From Bacteroidales bacterium (GTDB lineage: Bacteria > Bacteroidota > Bacteroidia > Bacteroidales > UBA932), in assembly GCA_009784635.1 (NCBI GenBank), contig WRBG01000123.1:1-5944 (forward strand): a stretch of 5,944 nt of DNA, given 5' to 3'. Both the position numbers and the translations under genes were made by a program. Below, in pieces: positions 1 through 5,944 of the stretch. Under the pieces are notes generated by a model. That model was not told the origin of the DNA. It worked only from the letters and a program-made list of their open reading frames with translations, and made no database searches. Every line of letters starts with the position of its first letter. Positions within the stretch are counted from its first letter, which is position 1.

Positions 1-353
1 CAGAAATAGGTTTCAGTTTTAACGATTTTTTAACCGACGATTTCACAGAAGAGGGCGTAAGGAGGGCTATTGTAAACGGTGTGTCGTTCTTCTCCAGCAC
101 AGCAACAGTGCCTAGGCCCTCAGGCCCCATGCCGCATGTGAAGGACATTGTAGTGGATACTCACGCTATGACCATTACCGTGGATGCCATCAATTATGAT
201 AAAATCGAGTGGAGGTCGTGCGGCATTGTCGTTGGCAGGAACGAGGAGATAGCCATCAATAATGATGGGTACAATCTTTGTAAATATGTGCAATTTACTC
301 TAATCGGAAAAGGTGGACAGTTATTTTCTCAACCGTTTTTGATTTTACAATAA
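1..353 (+). CDS. C-terminal part of a probable PHP-domain phosphoesterase-like protein (5' end outside window)
   Basis: The frame is open from base 3 to the TAA at 351-353, so 116 C-terminal residues of a longer protein are visible; the GTG at 81 is internal and not a real start. The opening part (around FTEEGVRRAIVNGVSFFSS) resembles the segment after the barrel in PHP-type phosphoesterases, where a helix of the type 'eeAi..Ai.nG.sf.s' is followed by a small beta domain. The rest fits that beta domain: 'GPMPHVKDIVVD', then 'ITVDAINYDKIEWRS', then a final strand pair ending 'YVQFTLIGKGGQLFSQPFLI', like the usual 'YVR.e..g..G....sqPf.i' ending. The metal-binding histidines of the PHP barrel would lie upstream and cannot be checked, so the function is inferred from the tail only. 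It is convergent with the radical SAM gene. It could instead be another secreted or metallophosphoesterase-type protein with a similar tail. Confidence 0.45.
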   Translation, partial: EIGFSFNDFLTDDFTEEGVRRAIVNGVSFFSSTATVPRPSGPMPHVKDIVVDTHAMTITVDAINYDKIEWRSCGIVVGRNEEIAINNDGYNLCKYVQFTLIGKGGQLFSQPFLILQ

Positions 354-546
354 TCCCAAAAAACAACGCATATGGTCGTCGTGTTTGAACCTGTTATCAA
401 TTTCTTCTTTATCATTCTCAAGTTCTTTTTAGGACTTTTCGGAATCATTTTTTAAGAAGAAATTCCAACTCTTTTGCAGGCGTATCTGCCAACAGAATAT
501 GCTTGGGCTGCACATCATGGAGACTAATAGGCGCCGGAATCGCGCT
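345..546 (-). pseudogene. Possible decayed 3' end of a gene in the convergent gap (low confidence)
   Basis: The gap between the two convergent genes (354-523) has no normal ORF. On the minus strand, 448-546 is open for 33 codons in a frame +1 to the radical SAM gene, and it reads like protein (it contains HDVQPKHILLADTPAKELEF) before a TGA at 445-447. Just beyond it, 348-428 in another frame reads 27 charged codons (begins KELENDKEEIDNRF) to a TAA at 345-347. The two can be joined by one slip in an A6 run (448-453) plus one in-frame stop (429-431). Neither stretch has a good start codon, and I do not recognise the family. It could be a gene remnant, a frameshifted extension of the radical SAM protein, or chance in a purine-rich strand. 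Confidence 0.2.
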
Positions 547-1855
547 CTAAGGCATCTCGCAGGTAGTTACCCAACTCGTGTTCAAAAAAGAACTCCTTTT
601 CTCCAAATGCAGGCTGTAGCTGGTCGAACCAAGTGGCGGTAGGGTTGAACTTGGCAAAAAAGGGCTTGGCCACCCAATCGGGATTACGTCCTTGAATAAA
701 ACGAAGCACAAATAGTTTTTCCCCGGCGGCTTCGCTGACCCCAAGAATTTGTATCTTACCCGCGTGGTCGCTCATGCTGGGTCCTCTTACCGTCCGGCAA
801 ATACCGCTCACTTTTTGATAGGCTTCGCGGAAAATCATTTGACATTGGGCTAAGGGGATTTCAAAATAGTGCTTGGAACCGGTGTCGCGGGCTACAAACA
901 TGTAGTAAGGAATACATCCTAATTCCACCTCGCGCCTCAGCATTTGGGCCCAAATATTGGAGTCATCGTTGATGTGCCTAAGCACGGGCGATTGGGTGCG
1001 GATTTGGGCGCCGGTATTGAGGATGCGCTGTATGGCTTCCTGTACGGCAGGCGTAGACAACTCCACGGGATGGTTAAAATGTCCCATAACGGAGAGGTGT
1101 TTTCCGGAGCGGATGATATCGTCAAAAAGCCGGATTATCTCGTCGGCATCCTCATCGGTGGTAAACCGGTAGGGCCAATAAGCCAAGGATTTGGTGCCTA
1201 TTCTAATGTTTCTGATTTGCTCCATGTCGGGAGCAAGCATCGGCTCAATATGGGCCCTAAGCAAGGAGGCATTCATGGTCATGGGGTCTCCTCCGGTGAA
1301 AAGAATGTCTGTCACCTTGGGATGGGCTTTTATATACTCGATATAGAGTTCATAATCCTCCTTGATGGAAAATTTCATATTGGGCAGTCCGGAGAATTGG
1401 GGCCAGCGGAAACAAAAGGTACAGTAAGCGTGGCAGGTTTGCCCGGGTTTGGGAAAGAGGAGTACCGTTTCGCGGTATTTGTGTTGCAATCCATGCAGGC
1501 GCACCCCTTTAAACTCCGGAACATTGTGTTCTTGTCCCGATGGATTGGGATTGAGTTCTCTGCGGATATTTTCGATGGTGGCTTTGAGCTTTTGTTCATC
1601 GCCCGTGGCCATCAGAGCAGCCACTTCATTGTAGTGATGGTCTTGCAGCATCCCGCGGCGGGGAAAATTCAGCGTAAAAATGGGGTCGTCCTTTAGTTGA
1701 TCCCATTGAATAAGTTCATCGGTTACATAATTGTTGGTCTTAAACGGAAGTACGCGCCCAACCACCTCAATGGCCTCGCGATCTTCTTTGGAAATGGAGG
1801 CGGATTGTGGGATATTTGTGTAATTCTGAAGGTTGTATGAGAGGTATTTTTTCAT
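524..1855 (-). CDS. KamA-family radical SAM / PLP protein (lysine 2,3-aminomutase-like, substrate unknown)
   Basis: This is a 443-residue cytoplasmic protein of the lysine 2,3-aminomutase (KamA) superfamily, whose members use S-adenosylmethionine, a [4Fe-4S] cluster and usually PLP to migrate amino groups. The cluster motif CxxxCxxC is C141-HAY-C145-TF-C148, followed by FRWPQF. 'FTGGDP' (about 187-191) is the GGDP-type SAM-binding motif. 'SDHAGKIQILG' places K367 at the position of the PLP lysine of KamA. Aligning by eye with clostridial KamA, the two Asp residues that bind the substrate's epsilon-amino group (in 'YQCD' and 'VVDAPGGGGK') fall on Arg and Ser here, so lysine is probably not the substrate. 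I chose the ATG at 1855 (MKKYLSYNLQNYT), because relatives begin with a similar 'MK..Y.LKN' stretch; an in-frame ATG at 1918 would add 21 unlikely residues. No Shine-Dalgarno is visible. It follows the histone-like gene by 138 bases on the same strand. The family call is firm; the reaction is not known. Confidence 0.9.
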   Translation of the reverse strand: MKKYLSYNLQNYTNIPQSASISKEDREAIEVVGRVLPFKTNNYVTDELIQWDQLKDDPIFTLNFPRRGMLQDHHYNEVAALMATGDEQKLKATIENIRRELNPNPSGQEHNVPEFKGVRLHGLQHKYRETVLLFPKPGQTCHAYCTFCFRWPQFSGLPNMKFSIKEDYELYIEYIKAHPKVTDILFTGGDPMTMNASLLRAHIEPMLAPDMEQIRNIRIGTKSLAYWPYRFTTDEDADEIIRLFDDIIRSGKHLSVMGHFNHPVELSTPAVQEAIQRILNTGAQIRTQSPVLRHINDDSNIWAQMLRREVELGCIPYYMFVARDTGSKHYFEIPLAQCQMIFREAYQKVSGICRTVRGPSMSDHAGKIQILGVSEAAGEKLFVLRFIQGRNPDWVAKPFFAKFNPTATWFDQLQPAFGEKEFFFEHELGNYLRDALERDSGAY

Positions 1856-1941
1856 AAGATTTGTTAAGGATAGCATCCTCAAAGTTGGAGACGTAGGCAA
1901 AATGGCCGCTTGAGGCAATGTGCATACAAACGAAAAAGGCG

Positions 1942-1963
1942 GCCTAAAAAATTATTTTTAGAC
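1942..1963 (-). terminator. AT-rich hairpin downstream of the histone-like gene, possible terminator
   Basis: On the minus strand a 22-base element folds as a nine-pair stem (G-C, U-G, C-G, U-A, then five A-U) around a four-base UAAU loop. It lies about 30 bases after the stop of the histone-like gene and is followed by a short T5 run five bases further on. The stem is weak and the T run is short and offset, so it may only reduce readthrough into the radical SAM gene. Confidence 0.3.
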
Positions 1964-1993
1964 AGCTCAAGGGAAAATATAGAAAAGCGCAGA

Positions 1994-2167
1994 TTATTTA
2001 GCGGCTTCCACAGATACTTTCCTAAATTCTTTAAGCAGTTTACTCAATTCGAGGGCAGCTTTGCGGGCACGGGTACCGGCGGCTTTATTTCCTTTTTCGA
2101 TTTGTAAATCAGCGTTTTTCACAAAAACGTCTGCTTCGGCTTTGATTTTCTCTACCAGTGTTTTCAT
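1994..2167 (-). CDS. Histone H1-like (Hc1-type) small basic protein
   Basis: This 57-residue ORF runs from the ATG at 2167 to a TAA at 1994-1996. It starts MKTLVEKIKAEADVF and contains the diagnostic block EKGNKAAGTRARKAALEL followed by LLKEFRKVS near the end. This matches the short histone H1/Hc1-like proteins widespread in Bacteroidetes, which are single helical-hairpin proteins rich in Lys, Arg and Ala and thought to bind DNA in the nucleoid. Eleven Lys and three Arg stand against seven Glu and two Asp, giving a modest net positive charge. The length is normal for the family. It has no Shine-Dalgarno; the leader before the ATG is A/T-rich, as is usual in this phylum. A good promoter lies about 30 bases upstream, so it is probably transcribed on its own despite the neighbouring pbpC on the same strand. 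The family call is confident; the cellular role is inferred from the family. Confidence 0.9.
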   Translation of the reverse strand: MKTLVEKIKAEADVFVKNADLQIEKGNKAAGTRARKAALELSKLLKEFRKVSVEAAK

Positions 2168-2194
2168 AGTTTTTAATTGAAGTCTAAGATTTCA

Positions 2195-2217
2195 CCGCAA
2201 ATATAGTATTATTGCGG
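2195..2217. repeat. Inverted repeat CCGCAA-N11-TTGCGG over the hc1 promoter
   Basis: Perfect six-base arms (2195-2200 and 2212-2217) flank an 11-base AT-only-plus-one-G spacer. The arm nearer the gene covers the TTTG part of the -7 box, which is the arrangement of a repressor operator. There is no T run after it, so it is not a terminator of pbpC. Six-base arms can occur by chance, so the operator role is a guess. Confidence 0.35.
2198..2205 (-). promoter_or_regulatory. Bacteroidetes-type -7 box (TATATTTG) for the histone-like gene
   Basis: On the minus strand TATATTTG is a full match to the Bacteroidetes primary sigma factor -7 consensus TAnnTTTG. It ends 30 bases before the ATG at 2167, which gives a leader of roughly 20-25 bases. 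About 19 bases upstream is a T-rich tract (T9, 2224-2232) at the expected -33 position, although a clear TTG is lacking. Confidence 0.6.
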
Positions 2218-2232
2218 GAATATAAAAAAAAA

Positions 2233-4521
2233 CTATTGTACAACAAAGCCAACTGATAGTATATATCCTTGGTTATCAACTACTGTAATTATGCACCGAC
2301 CATGTTGTGGAGCGATTGTGATTTCGTGAAAATCTTTTGTTAAACAAAGATATTCATCATCCAAATGCCAAAAAACGGTTGCTTCCGGGTCATTATGCGC
2401 CAGCCGAATGGAGACGTTCCCGCGGCTTCCGTCCAACTGCTTGGGTATAGAAATGACTGCTCCGGATTGGGGATAAATGAACTGCATGGGAACGTGGTCT
2501 CCGGCCGCGCTGCCGGGGAGGTAGGGGGGAAGCGCCTCATACAAAGGATGCCGCTGCTTGTAGTACCACGCCCAAGCGGGAGGAAGCACAAAGAAGCTTT
2601 TGGTTACTATTTGTGTGTGGCTCACGTCATTGGCATAAACCCTAAAGCGATGGTCGGGCGTGAGCGTTACCAAGCGGTGGTAGGGACAGGGGTCGCTTGT
2701 GGCTCCCTGTGGAGAGGTCAGCAGGATATCAACGTCCGGGCAAAAACGTCCTTTGAGGTGTCCCGATTGGCGACATACTTCTACTTCTATCAAATCGGGC
2801 GGCGTAAACCAAGGGGAGGAAGGGAGGAGGTTGAAGATGTCAAAAAGGATGGGGCCGGCCGTTTTGGCGCCTACAAGTCCGGGCTTGCCCTCCCCATTGG
2901 CATTTCCCACCCAAACGCCAACCACATATTTGGGGGTAACTCCCACAGCCCAAGCGTCCCTAAATCCATAGCTCGTTCCTGTTTTCCACGCGATTTGTTG
3001 CATGGAGGGAATGTTTCGCCAGTCAATCTCTTCGGGGCGGTTTACCTCTTTGATTGTCTCAAAGGTGTGCCAGACGGCGGCGGGGTCAAAGGGGGATTCG
3101 GGAATGGGCGCCTTCTCTATCAACGCTTTTGCCATGTTTCTGTATATGTGGGCGATATCCCAAAGGCTGCCCTCTGCCCCGCCAAGGATAAGGGAGAGGC
3201 CGTAATGTACGGCGGGTCGGCGGAGCGTACCCATGCCCGCTTTTTGGAGCAGATGGTGGAATTTAGGAACTCCGTACATGCGTAACATATTTACCGCCGG
3301 AATATTAAGAGAACGCGCCAATGCCTGCGATGCGGGAACGGCGCCCTCAAACTGCATATTGAAGTTTTGTGGCGTAAATCCGTTGACATTTATGGGAATA
3401 TCGGGGAGGAGGCTGTGGGGTAAAATCGTCCCTTCCTGCAAAAGGGCGCAATAGAGAAAGGGCTTTAAAATGCTGCCGGTGCTTCTAGGGGCGCGAACCA
3501 CATCAACTTGATTTCCGGAAGTCTTTTGGTCAAAACGCACATTCCCGCAATAGGCAAGCGGCGCTCCGGTCTCGACATCCAACACAATGGCGGCCATGTT
3601 TCTAATGTCGCTACGGAGCAACTCATCGTTCCAACGCTCCAAAAGCGCTTCCACGCGCAGCTGGATTCCCTTGTCTATGGAGGATTGAGCATATACCCCG
3701 CGTTGGGTTTGGTAGTGATGACTCACCAAGTGAGGCGCATATTGAGGCAAAGGTTGCGGCTCTTGAGGCAAGGGTTCCCCAAGGGCCGCCTCGTAGGTAA
3801 TGGAATCTATTTTTCCCTTATCCAAGAGTTTTTTAAGAAGTCGATTTCTTTTTTGCATCAGCAACTCCCGATTTTTAGAAAGGTGGAGCATCGAGGGCGC
3901 ATTGGGCAAAACGGCAAGAGTGGCCGCCTCTGCCCAAGAGAGTTGGGCCGAAGGATGGCCAAAGTAGCGCCAAGAAGCAGCTTCTAACCCCACCACGTTG
4001 CCGCCAAAAGGGGCGTGGGAGGCATAGAGCGCCAATATCTTCTTTTTGGAATACCTACATTCAAGCCTAAGGGTCAAAACCACTTCGATACATTTTTCTA
4101 TATAGGTGCGCGGCTTATTCCTGTATAGACGAATCGTTTGCATACTTAGGGTACTTCCTCCGCTTACCACCCGCTTATGGCGCAGGTTTTGAACAAGGGC
4201 CCGCGCCATAGATACAGGGTTCACCCCCGGATGATAATAGAAGTATTGGTCTTCAAATTGCAGGAGGCAAATACTGAACTTGTCCGGTACCGTATTCATA
4301 GCCGGAAAACGCCACTGTCCATCGTCGGCAATCCGTGCGCCCAGCAATTCGCCGTTGCGGTCGGTTACCACCGTCGCATAGGGAACCCGGAACAGGCTTC
4401 GGGGGAGGGAGAGGTAAAAAGCGAGGAGCAAAAGCGCTAATAACGACACCACCAACACCGCCCGCTTATTGCGCAACAGACGGATGCAATTTGCTAAGAT
4501 ATTATGTTTTTGGATGTTCAC
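2233..4521 (-). CDS. pbpC: Penicillin-binding protein 1C, bifunctional peptidoglycan synthase
   Basis: This 762-residue class A penicillin-binding protein would polymerise glycan strands from lipid II (GT51 domain) and may cross-link them (transpeptidase domain) in the periplasm. In order: a short cytoplasmic N-terminus, one membrane anchor (about 20-38), GT51 with catalytic 'EDQYFYYHPG' (E90) and 'GGSTLSMQT' (121-129), then a transpeptidase with STGS350-IL-K353 (SxxK), S404-L-N406 (SxN) and K513-T-G515 (KTG), so all active-site motifs are intact. A Cys-containing stretch (C583, C594, C612, ending PCPYH) and a C-terminal beta domain (about 660-762, biPBP_C type) are typical of PBP1C. Length agrees with E. 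coli PbpC (about 770). I chose the GTG at 4521 over an in-frame ATG at 4629: it overlaps the regulator stop by four bases and has GAGGAG eight bases upstream, while the longer form adds 36 charged residues inside the regulator gene. The alpha-2-macroglobulin gene often paired with pbpC is not downstream. Confidence 0.95.
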   Translation of the reverse strand: MNIQKHNILANCIRLLRNKRAVLVVSLLALLLLAFYLSLPRSLFRVPYATVVTDRNGELLGARIADDGQWRFPAMNTVPDKFSICLLQFEDQYFYYHPGVNPVSMARALVQNLRHKRVVSGGSTLSMQTIRLYRNKPRTYIEKCIEVVLTLRLECRYSKKKILALYASHAPFGGNVVGLEAASWRYFGHPSAQLSWAEAATLAVLPNAPSMLHLSKNRELLMQKRNRLLKKLLDKGKIDSITYEAALGEPLPQEPQPLPQYAPHLVSHHYQTQRGVYAQSSIDKGIQLRVEALLERWNDELLRSDIRNMAAIVLDVETGAPLAYCGNVRFDQKTSGNQVDVVRAPRSTGSILKPFLYCALLQEGTILPHSLLPDIPINVNGFTPQNFNMQFEGAVPASQALARSLNIPAVNMLRMYGVPKFHHLLQKAGMGTLRRPAVHYGLSLILGGAEGSLWDIAHIYRNMAKALIEKAPIPESPFDPAAVWHTFETIKEVNRPEEIDWRNIPSMQQIAWKTGTSYGFRDAWAVGVTPKYVVGVWVGNANGEGKPGLVGAKTAGPILFDIFNLLPSSPWFTPPDLIEVEVCRQSGHLKGRFCPDVDILLTSPQGATSDPCPYHRLVTLTPDHRFRVYANDVSHTQIVTKSFFVLPPAWAWYYKQRHPLYEALPPYLPGSAAGDHVPMQFIYPQSGAVISIPKQLDGSRGNVSIRLAHNDPEATVFWHLDDEYLCLTKDFHEITIAPQHGRCIITVVDNQGYILSVGFVVQ

Positions 4522-4535
4522 AACAACCGCTCCTC
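4518..4535 (-). promoter_or_regulatory. pbpC translation start: SD GAGGAG and GTGA overlap with regulator stop
   Basis: The SD-like GAGGAG (4530-4535) sits eight bases before the GTG at 4519-4521, and the GTG shares two bases with the TGA stop of the response regulator. This fixes the pbpC start and points to re-initiation coupling. It is notable because Shine-Dalgarno sequences are generally weak or absent in Bacteroidetes. Confidence 0.7.
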
Positions 4536-5129
4536 GACCGCCATCTTTACCAGATGCGCCGTATTGTTCACTCCTAATTTTGCTTGAAGGTTTTTGCGGT
4601 AACTGCGGATGGTTTCGTAGCCAAGACACATCTGGTCTGCTATTTCCCTACTTGTAAGGCCGGCCGAAAGCAGTTTCAAAAGTTCGCGTTCCTGTCGGGT
4701 AAGGATTACTTTTTTGTTTCTCTCTTTTTTAAGCACCAAACCCGCTTCGTCACACAAATAACGCTTACCCGAAGCCACGACCCGAATCCCCTCCATGATT
4801 TCTTCCGATGTAGCGTTTTTCAATACATAACCCGAAGCGCCGTTATTGAGTACGTGCGAGATGACCGCATATTCGGCAAAATTGGTCAGCATCAATACAT
4901 TCATAGCAGGATATTTCGCTTTTAACAAGGGGCATAAATCCATCCCGCTCCCATCGGGCAAACCAACATCAAGCAAAAGCACATCGGGTTGCGATTTGGC
5001 AAGCATCGCCCAACAACCGGCAATGCTGTACGCCTTTCCCGTTAAACAGGCAACCCCCGACTCAATAATATTTTTCTCAACACCATCAATCACTACTTGG
5101 TGGTCATCCACAATGGCAACTGTTATCAT
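4518..5129 (-). CDS. NarL/FixJ-family response regulator (REC + LuxR-type HTH)
   Basis: This 203-residue regulator has a receiver domain at about 1-120 and a LuxR-type helix-turn-helix at about 142-203. Receiver residues are all present: acidic D8/D9, phospho-acceptor D54 in LLLDVGLPDGSG, T82 and K104. The DNA-binding part has the usual LTRQERELLKLL...GLTSREIADQM...ETIRSYRKNLQAKLGV pattern. Its ATG overlaps the stop of the histidine kinase as ATGA, with GAGGA seven bases upstream, and its own TGA overlaps the GTG of pbpC. The three genes therefore look like one translationally coupled unit, and this protein is the cognate partner of the HisKA_3-type kinase. Targets are unknown; autoregulation of the operon is possible but the operon promoter lies outside the window. 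Confidence 0.95.
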   Translation of the reverse strand: MITVAIVDDHQVVIDGVEKNIIESGVACLTGKAYSIAGCWAMLAKSQPDVLLLDVGLPDGSGMDLCPLLKAKYPAMNVLMLTNFAEYAVISHVLNNGASGYVLKNATSEEIMEGIRVVASGKRYLCDEAGLVLKKERNKKVILTRQERELLKLLSAGLTSREIADQMCLGYETIRSYRKNLQAKLGVNNTAHLVKMAVEERLL

Positions 5130-5141
5130 AATTCAATCCTC
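5126..5141 (-). promoter_or_regulatory. Response regulator translation start: SD GAGGA and ATGA overlap with kinase stop
   Basis: The ATG (5127-5129) overlaps the kinase TGA (5126-5128) as ATGA. GAGGA at 5137-5141 lies seven bases upstream within the kinase coding sequence. The arrangement parallels the regulator/pbpC junction. Confidence 0.65.
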
Positions 5142-5944
5142 AATTCGACATTCGTTTCCGTTCCCTCATCGCTCGACACCATATTCATGATACCGCCAAA
5201 TGACGCAACGCGGGTGCGGATGTTTTGCAATCCTGTGCCTTGCATAACTGCTGAGGGGTCAAATCCGCAACCGTTGTCCTGCACGGTAAAGGCTATGCGG
5301 GCGGGTTCTTGAATGATTTGCACAAGGATTTGCGAGGCGCGGGCATGTTTTAATGAGTTGTTCACCAATTCGTAGAGCGTGCGGTAAATCATCGTTTCTA
5401 TTTTTGGCTCAAGGCGCGTATCGTTGCCGTACCATGAGAAGCTCACGTTGGGCAGGACATTACAAAAATCGCCAACGGCCGTTTTGAGTCCAAAGCGGGC
5501 GAGCGAATCGGGCATCAGGTGGTGGGCAATGCGGCGAAGTTCCTGCGCTGAGTCGTTGAGCAGTGTAAGGGCATTGTTGCAACGAGTTACGTCCAATGCT
5601 CCATGAAGCAGGTCATTCTTCAGATTTTCGATATTCATCTTGCTGCCTGTGAGCATACTTCCCAGTCCGTCGTGCAGGTCGCGGGCTATGCGGGTGCGCT
5701 CCTGCACTTCGCCATCAAGCACGGCTTGCGTGGCAACCAACTGTTTTTCCTGTTCCAATTGCTTAATTTTCTGCATGGCAAGTCGCCGTTTTTGAATCAT
5801 CAAAACGAGCGCGGCCAATACCAATAGCAATACGGCGACGCCCAACAAAATTATCAGCCGCTTTTCAGCCGCCAGCAAGCGGTTTTCGGTTTCGAGCGAG
5901 GTGATTTGCAGTTCTTTTTGCTCTACTTCAAATGATATTTTCAG
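5126..5944 (-). CDS. Sensor histidine kinase, HisKA_3/NarX type, C-terminal part (5' end outside window)
   Basis: The frame is open to the right edge, so 272 C-terminal residues are visible; the TTG at 5878 that would give a 250-residue protein lies just before the membrane segment and is unlikely to be the start. In order: a charged coiled-coil-like stretch (about 1-28, EVEQKELQITSLETENRLL), one membrane segment (about 30-50), a second coiled region, the dimerisation/phosphorylation helix ERTRIARDLHDGLGSML with phospho-accepting H91, the 'LMPDSLARFGL' connector, and a HATPase domain with N box YELVNNSLKHA (about 191-201), G1 box DNGCGFD (223-229) and G2 box GTGLQNI (236-242). A coiled coil leading into one membrane helix and HisKA_3 is common in Bacteroidetes kinases with an N-terminal TPR sensor, so a TPR sensor upstream is likely but unseen. 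It is the partner of the adjoining response regulator. Confidence 0.9.
   Translation of the reverse strand: MKISFEVEQKELQITSLETENRLLAAEKRLIILLGVAVLLLVLAALVLMIQKRRLAMQKIKQLEQEKQLVATQAVLDGEVQERTRIARDLHDGLGSMLTGSKMNIENLKNDLLHGALDVTRCNNALTLLNDSAQELRRIAHHLMPDSLARFGLKTAVGDFCNVLPNVSFSWYGNDTRLEPKIETMIYRTLYELVNNSLKHARASQILVQIIQEPARIAFTVQDNGCGFDPSAVMQGTGLQNIRTRVASFGGIMNMVSSDEGTETNVELRIEL

Noticed and set aside
372..455. 27-codon plus-strand ORF encoding a very hydrophobic peptide
   Set aside because: Its Phe/Ile/Leu content follows from a T-rich strand opposite a purine-rich one; there is no SD or promoter, and the minus strand reads more like protein here.
944..1696. 250-codon plus-strand ORF opposite the radical SAM gene
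   Set aside because: It is entirely antisense to a gene with clear family motifs, and its translation shows no recognisable domain.
2224..2232. T9 run right after the pbpC stop as an intrinsic terminator
   Set aside because: No stable stem precedes it; only a five-pair ACTAT/ATAGT pairing with a 19-base loop can be drawn. It more likely contributes to the T-rich -33 region of the hc1 promoter.
2365..3285. 306-codon plus-strand ORF opposite pbpC
   Set aside because: It is antisense to the PBP1C transpeptidase and C-terminal domains; its composition is that of a mirror frame and it has no motif.
4522..4629. Longer N-terminus for PBP1C starting at the ATG at 4629
   Set aside because: It would overlap the response regulator by 112 bases and add 36 residues without family support; the GTG at 4521 has a good SD and a four-base overlap.
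5876..5878. TTG as the start of the histidine kinase
   Set aside because: The frame stays open upstream to the window edge with a coiled-coil-like sequence typical of the region before the membrane helix in sensor kinases.

Overview
The window looks like a fragment of a Bacteroidetes (Bacteroidota) chromosome. Three things support this: a small histone H1-like (Hc1-type) gene of the kind common in that phylum, a matching Bacteroidetes-type -7 promoter box (TATATTTG, consensus TAnnTTTG) in front of it, and gene starts without Shine-Dalgarno sequences at two of the internal genes. There are no RNA genes, mobile elements or CRISPR arrays that I can see. The window is densely coding and mostly on the minus strand.

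Layout from left to right. Positions 1-353 (plus) hold the 3' end of a gene whose C-terminal beta-rich tail resembles that of PHP-type phosphoesterases. Positions 354-523 form a convergent gap; its minus strand carries short coding-like stretches in two frames, possibly a decayed gene end. Positions 524-1855 (minus) encode a KamA-family radical SAM/PLP protein that appears to lack the lysine-recognising aspartates of true lysine 2,3-aminomutase. Positions 1994-2167 (minus) encode a 57-residue histone H1-like protein with its own promoter. Positions 2233-4521 (minus) encode penicillin-binding protein 1C. Positions 4518-5129 (minus) encode a NarL/FixJ-type response regulator. From 5126 to the right edge (minus) lies the C-terminal part of its sensor histidine kinase.

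The clearest functional unit is histidine kinase -> response regulator -> pbpC. Both junctions overlap by four bases (ATGA and GTGA), so the three genes are very likely co-transcribed and translationally coupled. This suggests a two-component system tied to a bifunctional peptidoglycan synthase; the signal and the regulon cannot be read from this window. The histone-like gene and the radical SAM gene downstream lie on the same strand, but hc1 has its own promoter and may be a separate unit. I found no obviously new defence or mobile system. The most interesting leads are the coupled kinase/regulator/PBP1C operon, the unknown substrate of the KamA-like enzyme, and the palindrome over the hc1 promoter.
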